DNA from: Chryseobacterium sp. HSC-36S06
GTDB taxonomy: Bacteria; Bacteroidota; Bacteroidia; Flavobacteriales; Weeksellaceae
Direction of reading: 5' to 3'
NCBI RefSeq assembly: GCF_024171485.1
Contig: NZ_JALJZX010000002.1
Span: forward strand, 930,001 to 994,000
Length of the DNA stretch: 64,000 nt
Shown: positions 9,064 to 17,708 of the stretch, piece after piece
Layout of the letters: every line of letters starts with the position of its first letter
Numbering within the stretch: position 1 is the stretch's first letter
The notes under the pieces: model-generated
What the model was told of the DNA's origin: nothing
Databases searched by the model: none
What the model saw: the letters and a program-made list of their open reading frames with translations, nothing else
Program-made: the position numbers and the translations under genes

Positions 9064-10533
9064 TTAAGAAAAATGACTGATGAAATTCTGATATCCTTTT
9101 TCAATACCGTTCTCTTCAGCATTTTTTATCGCATAAGTAATTGCAGTATGCAGGCCGGTAATATTATTAAGGTTTTGATCCCAGAATCCGGTGTTCGCAA
9201 GAATTTCTTCTACCGTAGCTTCCAGACTGGTGTTATTCCAGGCTTGGTCAAATGCTTCCACAATATCTTTGGAATCCTTCACCGACAAAGATTTACCGTT
9301 CCAGCTTCCTTTATAGTAACGGATCATGCAGGCAAAACCAAAAACCAGGTGATAAGGCAGTTTTCCGTTCTTCTCAAAATATTCAAGAATCGTCGGAAGT
9401 ACCCTAACTTTAAACTTGGATACAGAATTTAATACAATATCCGAAAGCTGATGACGGATGAACGGATTTCTGAACCGGTCCAGAACCTCTTCTGTAAAGC
9501 TTTTCAGTTCTTCCTTATCCATGTCGAGCGTGGGAACAATTTCGTTGAATGCGATTTCAGTGATATACTTCATCGTGAAAGGACTTACCACGGTTTCCTG
9601 TACTGTTTCGTTGCCGTACATCATGGAGAACGGAACCATTGCGGTATGAATACCGTTGAGAATCCTCACCTTTCGGTTACGGTAAGGCTGCATATCGCCG
9701 ACAATTTTTACATCCAGACTGGTTTTGTCGAAAGGTAATTTTTTCTTTAACTGGTCATCACCTTCAATTACCCAAAGGAAAAAAGGTTCGGCAGTGACCA
9801 TAAATTTATCCTGATAATCAAGTTTATTGCTGAATTCCTCTTCTTCATCTCTCGGATATCCGGGAACAATTCTGTCTACCAAAGTATTATGGAAAGTACA
9901 GGCTTCATTGATCCACGCGGCAAAGTCTGCGTCCAGTTTCCAAAGTTCACAATACTGCAGCAGCACTTTTTTCAGCGTGTCTGCATTATGGTTGATCAGT
10001 TCACAGGGGATGACCGTTAAACCTTTGCTGTGGTCGCCTTTAAAGTGATTGTATCTTTCGTAAAGTACGGCAGCCACTTTTGCGGGAAACGATTTCGGAC
10101 TTTCTTCAGAAAGCACGTCGCTATCCACAAATTCGATCCCGGCTTCCGTAGTGTTGGAAATAATAAACTGAAGACTGTCGAGTTTGGCAACATCAAGAAG
10201 CGCTTTAAAATCTTTGTAAGGATTGATGCACTTTACAATATTATCGATCAGGTGATTTTCCTGAATTTTCTTTCCGTTTTTTATTCCGTTTAAGAAAACG
10301 GTGTATAAGGCATCCTGTTCTGCCAGCTGTTCAACCATTCCTCCGGGAAGCGGCTGTACTACTGCTACGCCGGCATTGAAACCAGTTTCTTTGTTCAGGG
10401 TATGAAAGGCATAATCTACAAACGCTCTTAAAAAATTTCCTTCTCCGAACTGAAGAATTTTTACCGGCAGTTCGGCACCGCTTCCATAAGCTTCACGGTT
10501 TAATCTGGGTTTGGTATTAGTATCTGTTGTCAT
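9064..10533 (-). CDS. uxaB: Tagaturonate reductase (altronate oxidoreductase)
   Basis: NAD(H)-dependent reduction of D-tagaturonate to D-altronate. The 489-aa protein is a long-chain mannitol-dehydrogenase family member. The nucleotide-binding region begins ILQFGEGNFLRAFVDYAF near residue 27, and the family catalytic pattern KxxxxNxxH is present in RKVRILNGIH. It sits 2 nt behind the transporter gene and 11 nt before uxaA. UxaB is preferred over the fructuronate reductase UxuB because UxaA (altronate) rather than UxuA (mannonate) is encoded next to it. Confidence 0.94.
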   Translation of the reverse strand: MTTDTNTKPRLNREAYGSGAELPVKILQFGEGNFLRAFVDYAFHTLNKETGFNAGVAVVQPLPGGMVEQLAEQDALYTVFLNGIKNGKKIQENHLIDNIVKCINPYKDFKALLDVAKLDSLQFIISNTTEAGIEFVDSDVLSEESPKSFPAKVAAVLYERYNHFKGDHSKGLTVIPCELINHNADTLKKVLLQYCELWKLDADFAAWINEACTFHNTLVDRIVPGYPRDEEEEFSNKLDYQDKFMVTAEPFFLWVIEGDDQLKKKLPFDKTSLDVKIVGDMQPYRNRKVRILNGIHTAMVPFSMMYGNETVQETVVSPFTMKYITEIAFNEIVPTLDMDKEELKSFTEEVLDRFRNPFIRHQLSDIVLNSVSKFKVRVLPTILEYFEKNGKLPYHLVFGFACMIRYYKGSWNGKSLSVKDSKDIVEAFDQAWNNTSLEATVEEILANTGFWDQNLNNITGLHTAITYAIKNAEENGIEKGYQNFISHFS

Positions 10534-10535
10534 TA

Positions 10536-12068
10536 TTAATCTTTTATTACTTTATATTTTGGAACTAAGCCTTTCATTACAAACCATGCGACAAGATAAG
10601 CGACGGCACAGATGGAGAAAATAATCATGTAACCGGTGTTGATTCCGTCGGAAATTACCGCACCCGAAGTCTTTAAATTGGCAAAAAAATCATCAGGAAT
10701 TCTTTCGGTATTGAACTGTGGGTATTTCTGCAGCAAAGGAACGCCGTCAACCGTGGTCCAGTTCTTATGGGAAAAATCAAATAATACCCCTGAACCCTTG
10801 TTGATCAAGAACGAACCGATTCCTCCCGCCATTCCGCCAATTCCTGTTACGGTTGCGATGGCTCTTTTAGGGAACATATCGCCAACGGTGGAAAAAATAT
10901 TGGCTGACCACGCCTGATGCGCCGCTCCTGCAACGCCGATGATTAAAACCGGAATCCAATAGCTTATGTTTCCGCCTGGCTGAGCCAAAAGGGCGAGCAG
11001 TGGAAAAAATGCGAAAATTAACATCGCGCGCATTCTTCCTGCGTAAGGATCAAGCCCTAATTTATCCACAAAATACTTTGGAAGCCAGCCGCCAATGATT
11101 GCAAGCAGCGTAATAATATAGAGTACGAAAAGCGGCAAAGCACTTTCGGTACTGTCCATTCCGTAAACCGAGCTTAAATAAGCCGGCGTCCAGAACAGGT
11201 AAAACCACCAAACACCATCCGTCATGAATTTACCGAATGCAAATGCCCAGGTCTGTCTGTATTTAAAACATTCTCTGAACGTGAATTTTTTACCCATGGC
11301 TTCACCGTTTTCATTTACAGCCTGGTCATCATGATCCTGCTGAATGTAATCAAGTTCACACTGGTTTACTTTTCTGTTTTGATGAGGTTTTTTATAGTAA
11401 AAAATCCAGAATCCCATCCATACGAAACCTAGTGCTCCAATAATGATGAATGCCATCTCCCAGCCATAAGCTTTCGCGATAAACGGAATACTTACGGGTG
11501 CTGCCAACGCTCCCACGGTTGCACCGGCATTGAAAATACTGGTGGCAAACGCACGGTCTTTCTTAGGAAAATATTCTGCCGTGGTTTTAATTGCCGCAGG
11601 AAAGTTACCGGCCTCACCAATCGCAAGGACCAATCTTGCAAAAATAAACAGGGTAACGCTGGTGCTGATCACAAGCGATACATTATTCACGGTCGCAATC
11701 GATTCTTTTGCTCCTTCAAAACCTACGAACCAGTTTCCTGTAAGGATGCCCGAAGTCGCGATTCCACAGAATGCATGAAGAACCGCCCCAATGGACCAGA
11801 TAAAAATGGCCCAGAGAAATCCTTTCTTGGTATCCATCCAGTCGATGAATTTCCCGGCAAACATCATACTTACCGCATAGAAAATAGAGAACAGCGCCGT
11901 GATGTTACCGTAATCGGTATTGTCCCAGTGGAACTCGGGCTGCAGATAATCTTTCCAGGTAAGGGAAAGCACCTGCCTGTCAAGGTAATTAATAGTCGTG
12001 GCGAAGAAAAGCAAAACACAGATGGACCATCTGACATTGGTAGATTTGGTATTCGTACTCTGATTCAT
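10536..12068 (-). CDS. MFS hexuronate transporter, ExuT-like
   Basis: A 510-aa major facilitator protein expected to carry galacturonate or glucuronate across the inner membrane. About twelve hydrophobic segments can be read, beginning with WSICVLLFFATTINYLDRQV, the anion:cation-symporter (ACS) subfamily start. A long, charged cytoplasmic loop (around residues 225-270) divides the two halves, as is usual in the superfamily. It is embedded between the aldolase fusion and uxaB (gap 2 nt), which supports a hexuronate substrate. Whether it also takes unsaturated or keto-deoxy uronates cannot be judged. Confidence 0.9.
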   Translation of the reverse strand: MNQSTNTKSTNVRWSICVLLFFATTINYLDRQVLSLTWKDYLQPEFHWDNTDYGNITALFSIFYAVSMMFAGKFIDWMDTKKGFLWAIFIWSIGAVLHAFCGIATSGILTGNWFVGFEGAKESIATVNNVSLVISTSVTLFIFARLVLAIGEAGNFPAAIKTTAEYFPKKDRAFATSIFNAGATVGALAAPVSIPFIAKAYGWEMAFIIIGALGFVWMGFWIFYYKKPHQNRKVNQCELDYIQQDHDDQAVNENGEAMGKKFTFRECFKYRQTWAFAFGKFMTDGVWWFYLFWTPAYLSSVYGMDSTESALPLFVLYIITLLAIIGGWLPKYFVDKLGLDPYAGRMRAMLIFAFFPLLALLAQPGGNISYWIPVLIIGVAGAAHQAWSANIFSTVGDMFPKRAIATVTGIGGMAGGIGSFLINKGSGVLFDFSHKNWTTVDGVPLLQKYPQFNTERIPDDFFANLKTSGAVISDGINTGYMIIFSICAVAYLVAWFVMKGLVPKYKVIKD

Positions 12069-12089
12069 GAGGTAAGTTTTTAAATCTGT

Positions 12090-13214
12090 TTAAGCATTTT
12101 TTACCGACTGCACGGTTTCCAGAACCTTTCTGGTTTCAGATTCCATTTCGGAATAATTCTGTTCGGACATCAGTTTTTTACTGATTAGCTTGCTTCCCAT
12201 TCCTACTGCAGACACGCCGGCTTTGAACCAGCCTTCTATATTTTCACGCGTTGTATCCACGCCGCCTGTCGGCATAAATAACAGATTCGGGAAGATATCT
12301 TTTATTCCGCTTAAAAAATCAGGCCCGAGCATATTTCCGGGGAAAAGCTTGATAAACTTCACGCCCGCATTTTCTGCCGCGATGATTTCAGTAGGCGTCA
12401 TACAGCCCGGGCTGTAGAACTTATCCTGTTTGATAAGAAAATCTGCCACTTCGGGCACAAATCCCGGACTGATAAAGAAATCAGCGCCGGCTTCCACAAA
12501 ATCTTTGGCCTGCTGAAGGTTTTTGATGGTACCGATTCCCAAAAGCAGATCCTGCATTTCGGAATTTCTGGTTTCCACCATTTTTTTGAAATTATTCAAA
12601 GCGGCTTCACCACGGTTGGTATATTCTACGGCACGGATTCCGGCGCGGTAAATCGCGCGCAAGGTTTCAATGGTTACCGTTTCATCGGCATTGAAATATA
12701 AGGGTAAGATTCCCTGCTTTACTACCGCATCGGAAACTTTCTGAATATTGCTCATTTGATCTGAATAAATTTTTACTTTAAATACTAATTTTCTGATTTC
12801 ATCATCACCAATCATCGGTGCATGTACATCATCCGGATAAAAAATCACAAACTGGCGGTCGCTTAAACTGAAAAACATATCTGGTTGGTCCTCAAAAAAG
12901 AGAACATCCTTTGCCGAATCATATTCGCCTTTGGGTAAAACGCAGGTCTCGCGCGGTTTCCAGCCGATGGTTTCATGACCTTTTACACAAACCTGAATGT
13001 CGATGTGGGAATTGTGACATTCAAATTTCTTTAAACTTTCTTCTGCAGTTTTTCCGGTTTTCTGGCTGACAATTACTTTCAGCCCTTCTTCGATCTGAAT
13101 GGTTCCGTCAGGCAAAGCCATCAGATCATTTTCCTGAATAAATTTAAAAGCGCTGGAAAATAAAGGATGCAGCCCGTAATATTTTTCCGCGTTATGTAAT
13201 GAATCTATAATCAT
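12090..13214 (-). CDS. YhcH/TabA-like domain fused to KDPG aldolase
   Basis: A 374-aa two-domain protein. Residues 1-153 match the YhcH/YjgK/YiaL (TabA, DUF386) beta-sandwich family: ECHNSHIDIQ with His67 and His70, then VKGHETIGW and VHAPMIG with His131. Residues 154-374 are a complete KDPG/KHG aldolase that would split 2-keto-3-deoxy-6-phosphogluconate into pyruvate and glyceraldehyde-3-phosphate. AVEYTNRG carries the expected Glu, IKLFPGN the Schiff-base Lys, and MPTGGV the phosphate loop. The junction is exactly a Met codon (12755-12753) that would be the normal start of a stand-alone Eda. The join is in frame with no stop, so this is a true fusion unless the sequence has lost a stop. YhcH proteins occur in sialate and uronate loci; their role is poorly defined, possibly sugar mutarotation. 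Confidence 0.9.
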   Translation of the reverse strand: MIIDSLHNAEKYYGLHPLFSSAFKFIQENDLMALPDGTIQIEEGLKVIVSQKTGKTAEESLKKFECHNSHIDIQVCVKGHETIGWKPRETCVLPKGEYDSAKDVLFFEDQPDMFFSLSDRQFVIFYPDDVHAPMIGDDEIRKLVFKVKIYSDQMSNIQKVSDAVVKQGILPLYFNADETVTIETLRAIYRAGIRAVEYTNRGEAALNNFKKMVETRNSEMQDLLLGIGTIKNLQQAKDFVEAGADFFISPGFVPEVADFLIKQDKFYSPGCMTPTEIIAAENAGVKFIKLFPGNMLGPDFLSGIKDIFPNLLFMPTGGVDTTRENIEGWFKAGVSAVGMGSKLISKKLMSEQNYSEMESETRKVLETVQSVKNA

Positions 13215-13226
13215 CGCTAAAGAATT

Positions 13227-14267
13227 TTATCTTGCAACACGTCCTGAAGCGTCGCCGCCCATCAGTTTCATCACTTCATCTACGGTCACCAGGTTGGCAT
13301 CGCCTTTAATGGTATGTTTAAGACATGAAGCCGCTACCGCGAAATCCAACGCGTTCTGGTCATCCTCAGGATAAGTTAACAGTCCGTAGATCAGTCCGCC
13401 CATGAAAGAGTCTCCTCCACCAACACGGTCAACGATATCGGTGATCTGATACTGTCTTGTCTGCAGCATTTCCTTACCGTCATATAAAACTCCGGCCCAG
13501 GTATTGTGGGAAGCCGAGATGGAACCTCTTAACGTGGTAATTACTTTTTTGGCTTTCGGGAACTTCTGCATCATCTGCTGACAAACGGATAAAAACGCTT
13601 CCGCTTTTACATCGTGACCGTGAGTCTGCACTGCCGCGCCGTCAGGTTTGATACCGAAATGCATTTCCGCGTCTTCTTCGTTTCCAAGGATGATGTCGCA
13701 GTAAGAAGTAAGTTCGGTCATGATTTTTTCTCTGTCTCCGCCATATTTCCAGAGTTTCGCTCTGTAATTCAGGTCGGTGGAAATGGTAAGTCCGAGTTTG
13801 CTTGCAGCTTTTACAGCTTCCAGACATACATCAGCAGAACTTTGGGAAATCGCCGGCGTAATTCCGGTCCAGTGGAACCATTCCGCACCTGCAAAAACCT
13901 CTTCCCAGTTCACCATTCCCGGCTGAATTTCAGCCATTGCAGAATGGGCTCTGTCGTACACCACTTTGCTTCCTCTGGAAACAGCACCGGTTTCAAGGAA
14001 ATAAATTCCCAAACGGTCTCCGCCCCATACAATTTTATCTACACCTACGCCTCTTTTACGCATCTCCATCATAGCGCACTGGCCGATATCGTTTTTTGGC
14101 AAACGCGTTACAAAATCAACAGGAATACCATAATTTGCTAAGGAAACCGCCACATTGGACTCACCTCCGCCGTAAACAACATCGAAATTATCAGCCTGTG
14201 AAAATCTTAAAAATCCCTGTGGTGCAAGCCTAAGCATTATTTCACCGAAAGTAACTACTCTACTCAT
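13227..14267 (-). CDS. kdgK: 2-keto-3-deoxygluconate kinase (PfkB family)
   Basis: Phosphorylates KDG to KDPG, the point where the isomerase and unsaturated-uronate branches meet. The 346-aa protein is a PfkB/ribokinase-fold sugar kinase: YGGGESNVAVSLANYG near the N-terminus is the substrate-side signature, and DRVGGGDSFMGG holds the catalytic Asp at about residue 286. It lies 12 nt upstream of the aldolase fusion that would use its product and 25 nt downstream of kdgF. KdgK is the best assignment from both motifs and pathway context. Confidence 0.93.
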   Translation of the reverse strand: MSRVVTFGEIMLRLAPQGFLRFSQADNFDVVYGGGESNVAVSLANYGIPVDFVTRLPKNDIGQCAMMEMRKRGVGVDKIVWGGDRLGIYFLETGAVSRGSKVVYDRAHSAMAEIQPGMVNWEEVFAGAEWFHWTGITPAISQSSADVCLEAVKAASKLGLTISTDLNYRAKLWKYGGDREKIMTELTSYCDIILGNEEDAEMHFGIKPDGAAVQTHGHDVKAEAFLSVCQQMMQKFPKAKKVITTLRGSISASHNTWAGVLYDGKEMLQTRQYQITDIVDRVGGGDSFMGGLIYGLLTYPEDDQNALDFAVAASCLKHTIKGDANLVTVDEVMKLMGGDASGRVAR

Positions 14268-14292
14268 CTGTCTATATTTTTAATGTATAATT

Positions 14293-14619
14293 TTATCTGT
14301 TTAAAAAGTCTTCCCGCTTTGGGCTGAAAGACTCGATTAGAACGCCATCTTCCAGGCATACAACACCGTGCATGATATTGGTGGGCAGGAAAAAAGAATC
14401 TCCTGTTTTCAGAACTTTTTTATTTTCATCGATCTGAACTTCAAATGATCCGGAAGCGATATAAGCGGCCTGCGAATGAATATGCTGATGCAGTTTTCCA
14501 ATTCCGCCTTTTTTAAAACGCACAATGGTCAGCATCAGTGAATCATCAAAACCGACAACTGCCCGGTCTAAATTTTCATCGATTTTCTCCCACGTATAAT
14601 TGCTTTGCTCTAAAAACAT
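14293..14619 (-). CDS. kdgF: KdgF-like cupin (unsaturated uronate converting enzyme)
   Basis: A 108-aa single-domain cupin. KdgF enzymes turn 4,5-unsaturated galacturonate, released by lyases, into 5-keto-4-deoxyuronate (DKI), the substrate of KduI. The metal-binding set is visible: His44, His46 and Gln50 in HQHIHSQ, and His84 in NIMHG. The C-terminus SFSPKREDFL resembles KdgF tails. From memory, characterised KdgF has a catalytic Asp-x-Phe-x3-Arg; here the corresponding residues read Glu96, Phe98, Arg102, so the acid would be Glu rather than Asp. Its position between uxaC and kdgK, in a unit with kduI and kduD, supports the call, but a generic cupin role cannot be excluded. Confidence 0.8.
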   Translation of the reverse strand: MFLEQSNYTWEKIDENLDRAVVGFDDSLMLTIVRFKKGGIGKLHQHIHSQAAYIASGSFEVQIDENKKVLKTGDSFFLPTNIMHGVVCLEDGVLIESFSPKREDFLNR

Positions 14620-14632
14620 TTGGTTTTAAATT

Positions 14633-16033
14633 TTAGAAATTGAAATATTCTTTCGCATTATGATAACTGATGTCCGAAACGATTTTTCCAATCCATTCCA
14701 TATCATTCGGAAGTTCACCCCGCTGGATTTCGTCACCGAGAAGATTACAGAGTACGCGTCTGAAATATTCATGTCTTGGGAAAGAAAGGAAACTTCTGGA
14801 ATCCGTCAGCATACCGATGAAACAGCTTAAAAGTCCCATATTGGAAAGTGCATTCATCTGTTTCGTCATGCCGTCTTTCTGATCCAGAAACCACCAGCCG
14901 GAACCGAACTGTACTTTCCCTTTTACACTGCCGTCATTGAAATTCCCGATCATGGTCGCGAATACTTCATTATCAGCAGGATTAAGATTATAAATAATTG
15001 TTTTGGTCAGTTTATCATTAGAATCCAGACGGTTCAGAAATGCGGAAATCTGCCTTGCCTGAGAAAGATCTCCAATGGAATCCCATCCCGTATCAGGACC
15101 CAGAATCCGGTGCATTCTTGCATTATTGTTTCGGAGTGCTCCCAAATGGAACTGCTGCACCCAGCCAAAACTGTGGTAAGATTCAGCAAGGAAAATAAGG
15201 ATTGCACTCTGGAATTTCAACGCTTCCTCCCCGGAAATCTGATCTCCGTCTCTGCGTTTTCTGAATATTGCTGAAATTTCATTTTCGGTAAACGCTGCAG
15301 AAAAAATCTGGTCTAGTCCGTGATCGGAAAGCCTGCATCCGTTATCGTTGAAATAATAAATTCTCTTCGTTAATGCCTCACATAAATCTGCGTAGGTACT
15401 AATCTCAATCCCTGCTGCTTCAGCCAAAGTATTTACATAATCATTGTAGCCTTCATTTTCAATCAGGATGGCTTTATCCGGCCGGAAAGCAGTACTTACT
15501 TTAATATTGAAATCGCCGGCAGCGAGTTTTTTGTGATGCTCTAAGCTGTCCACAGGATCTTCCGTCGTACACACCAGTTCAGCATTCATTTTCCTCAACA
15601 GGTTTTGCGTGCTGTATTCCGCCGAATTGATCTTTTCAGACGCTTCGGCATAGATTTTCTCTGCCGTATTTTCATTCAGTAAATCGTAGATATCGAAATA
15701 TCTCGCCAGTTCCAGATGCGTCCAGTGAAACAGAGGGTTCCGCAGTGTGTAGGGAACTGTTTTTCCCCACTGAAGAAATTTATCTTTTGGAGATGCATCT
15801 CCGGTAATGAACTTTTCATTCACCCCTAAAGTCCGCATTGCACGCCATTTGTAATGATCGCCGTTGATCCAGGCTTCTGTAACATTTCCGAAAATATGGT
15901 TATCCGCAATCAGCGCCGGTGAAAGGTGATTGTGATAATCGATAATCGGTTGGTTTTTCGAAAAGTTGTGGTATAACTCTTCAGCATATTTGTTTTCGAG
16001 GAGAAAGTTGTCGTGAATAAAATTTGTTTTCAT
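14633..16033 (-). CDS. uxaC: Glucuronate (uronate) isomerase
   Basis: Isomerises D-galacturonate to D-tagaturonate and D-glucuronate to D-fructuronate, the first intracellular step. The 466-aa length is that of the family. The amidohydrolase-like N-terminal motif PIIDYHNHLSP is present at about residue 29, and later family stretches include GSGWWFLDQKDGM and MLTDSRSFLSFPRHEYFRR. It lies 12 nt behind kduD and 13 nt before kdgF. Confidence 0.95.
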   Translation of the reverse strand: MKTNFIHDNFLLENKYAEELYHNFSKNQPIIDYHNHLSPALIADNHIFGNVTEAWINGDHYKWRAMRTLGVNEKFITGDASPKDKFLQWGKTVPYTLRNPLFHWTHLELARYFDIYDLLNENTAEKIYAEASEKINSAEYSTQNLLRKMNAELVCTTEDPVDSLEHHKKLAAGDFNIKVSTAFRPDKAILIENEGYNDYVNTLAEAAGIEISTYADLCEALTKRIYYFNDNGCRLSDHGLDQIFSAAFTENEISAIFRKRRDGDQISGEEALKFQSAILIFLAESYHSFGWVQQFHLGALRNNNARMHRILGPDTGWDSIGDLSQARQISAFLNRLDSNDKLTKTIIYNLNPADNEVFATMIGNFNDGSVKGKVQFGSGWWFLDQKDGMTKQMNALSNMGLLSCFIGMLTDSRSFLSFPRHEYFRRVLCNLLGDEIQRGELPNDMEWIGKIVSDISYHNAKEYFNF

Positions 16034-16045
16034 TTTTAATAATGA

Positions 16046-16831
16046 TTAATCTTCATTCGAAGGTTTTCCGATGGTGGCTAAAATTCCGCCATCTACATAA
16101 ATAATCTGTCCGTTTACGAAATTGCTGGCTGCCGATGCGAGAAAAACTGCGGCGCCACCCAGATCTTCCGGATTTCCCCATCTCCCCGCAGGAGTCCTGC
16201 TGATGATGAATTCATTAAAGGGATTTCCGTCCACGCGGATAGGCTCAGTCTGCGAGGTGGCAAAATAACCCGGACCGATTCCGTTGACCTGAATATTATG
16301 CTTTGCCCATTCTGTCGCAAGGTTTCTGGTGAGCATTTTTAAACCTCCTTTTGCGGCGGCATATGCGGAAACACTGTTTCTCCCGAGCTCGCTCATCATA
16401 GAGCAGATGTTGATGATCTTGCCTTCATTTCGATCAATCATCTGTTTCACAACCAGTTGAGACATAATAAATGGTCCTACCAAATCCACATCAATAACTT
16501 TTCTGAAATCTGAAACCGGCATGGTAAGCGCGGATTCCCGTTTGATAATTCCGGCATTATTCACCAGAATATGGATTCCTCCGGATTCTTCAGTAATCAG
16601 ATCTACATATTTCGCGGCCTCATTTTCATCAGTAACATCAAAAAGATATCCTTTGGCGTCGTAACCTTTGGAGTGATAGTAAGCCAAAGCATCCTCCATT
16701 TTCTGCGGCGTAGTTCCGGTGATAAGGAGTTTTGCGCCTGCAATTGCCAGAGCTTCCGCCATCGCCATTCCCAGACCGTGAGTTCCGCCGGTAATGAGCG
16801 CATTTTTATTTTTTAAACTGAATAATTCCAT
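16046..16831 (-). CDS. kduD: 2-dehydro-3-deoxy-D-gluconate 5-dehydrogenase
   Basis: An NAD(P)-dependent short-chain dehydrogenase (261 aa) that reduces 2,5-diketo-3-deoxygluconate to KDG. The nucleotide loop reads TGGTHGLGMAMA near residue 14, NNAG is present, and the catalytic Tyr-Lys pair is in YAAAKGG. The C-terminus YVDGGILATIG is typical of KduD. It starts 2 nt after the kduI stop, so the two are almost certainly translationally linked. Confidence 0.93.
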   Translation of the reverse strand: MELFSLKNKNALITGGTHGLGMAMAEALAIAGAKLLITGTTPQKMEDALAYYHSKGYDAKGYLFDVTDENEAAKYVDLITEESGGIHILVNNAGIIKRESALTMPVSDFRKVIDVDLVGPFIMSQLVVKQMIDRNEGKIINICSMMSELGRNSVSAYAAAKGGLKMLTRNLATEWAKHNIQVNGIGPGYFATSQTEPIRVDGNPFNEFIISRTPAGRWGNPEDLGGAAVFLASAASNFVNGQIIYVDGGILATIGKPSNED

Positions 16832-16833
16832 GT

Positions 16834-17676
16834 TTATCTTAATTCGTTAGGAGCACAGATATCCATATCGCCGTAATCTAAATTTTCACCTGCCATTCCC
16901 CAGACAAAGGAATAGTTGGAAGTGCCCGCTCCGCTGTGGATCGACCATTCCGGTGAAAGTACCGCTTCGTTATTCTGCATGAAAATATGTCGCGTCTGTT
17001 GTGGCTCGCCCATAAAATGGGAAATCGTCTGCCCTTCTTCCAGATCGAAATAGAAATAAGCTTCCATTCTTCTGGAATGCGTGTGAGCAGGCATCGTGTT
17101 CCAGATATTTCCTGGAAGAAGTTCTGTAAGCCCCATCTGAAGCTGGTTGGTTTCAACAATGCTGTTGACGATCAGTTTGTTCAGCACTCGTCGGTTGGCC
17201 AATTTTTCTTCACCAAGCTGAATTACCTCTGCATTTTCTTTTCCTACTTTTTTGGTGGGAAATTTCTCATGAGCAGGAGCAGAATTAAGATAAAACAAAG
17301 CAGGATTACTGCTGTCTTTACTTATAAGCAGAACTTCCTTCACTCCTTTTCCGATATAGAGCGCTTCTTTTTTATCAAGTTCGAACACTTCGCCGTCTGC
17401 ATGTACTTCTCCGCTTCCGCCTACATTAATGATTCCGATTTCTCTGCGGTCCAGGAAGTTTTCAGACTTAAGATATGGGATGGTTTCAAGTGTGAGTTTT
17501 TCATTGATCGGCATTGCACCGCCCACAATGAATCTGTCATACATGGAATACACAAGATTCACCTCGTTCTCCGTAAAGAGATTCTGCATTAAAAACTCGC
17601 TGCGGAGTTTATCGGTATCATAGGATTTTACATCTGCAGGATTCGCTGCGTACCGGAAACTAAAATTGGTCTTCAT
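16834..17676 (-). CDS. kduI: 5-keto-4-deoxyuronate isomerase
   Basis: Isomerises DKI to 2,5-diketo-3-deoxygluconate. The protein is a bicupin; the metal motif HTHSRRMEAYFYF and the late IHSGAGTSNYSFVWGMAGEN are characteristic of KduI. An upstream in-frame Met exists at 17703, but those extra codons would run through the operator palindrome at 17687-17700. The start at 17676 gives MKTNFSFRYAANP, the usual family N-terminus, and a 280-aa protein, so I use 17676. This is the first gene of the nine-gene uronate unit and the one directly controlled by operator site 2. Confidence 0.95.
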   Translation of the reverse strand: MKTNFSFRYAANPADVKSYDTDKLRSEFLMQNLFTENEVNLVYSMYDRFIVGGAMPINEKLTLETIPYLKSENFLDRREIGIINVGGSGEVHADGEVFELDKKEALYIGKGVKEVLLISKDSSNPALFYLNSAPAHEKFPTKKVGKENAEVIQLGEEKLANRRVLNKLIVNSIVETNQLQMGLTELLPGNIWNTMPAHTHSRRMEAYFYFDLEEGQTISHFMGEPQQTRHIFMQNNEAVLSPEWSIHSGAGTSNYSFVWGMAGENLDYGDMDICAPNELR

Positions 17677-17686
17677 AATAACTATT

Positions 17687-17700
17687 TGTAATCGATTACA
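17687..17700. promoter_or_regulatory. LacI-type operator TGTAATCGATTACA (site 2)
   Basis: A perfect 14-bp palindrome identical to site 1. It lies between the -7 element of the kduI unit (17708-17701) and the kduI start codon (17676), directly abutting the -7 element. A repressor here would cover the transcription start. It is about 270 nt upstream of the divergent GH28 gene. Confidence 0.88.
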
Positions 17701-17708
17701 CAAAGATA
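17701..17708 (-). promoter_or_regulatory. -7 element of the kduI-uxaA unit
   Basis: On the minus strand TATCTTTG matches TAnnTTTG and is followed immediately by operator site 2. A TTG occurs only 11 nt upstream, closer than the usual spacing, so the -33 element is unclear. Confidence 0.65.

Noticed and set aside
17677..17703. Nine-residue N-terminal extension of KduI
   Set aside because: Those codons coincide with the operator palindrome, and the downstream Met gives the normal KduI start.
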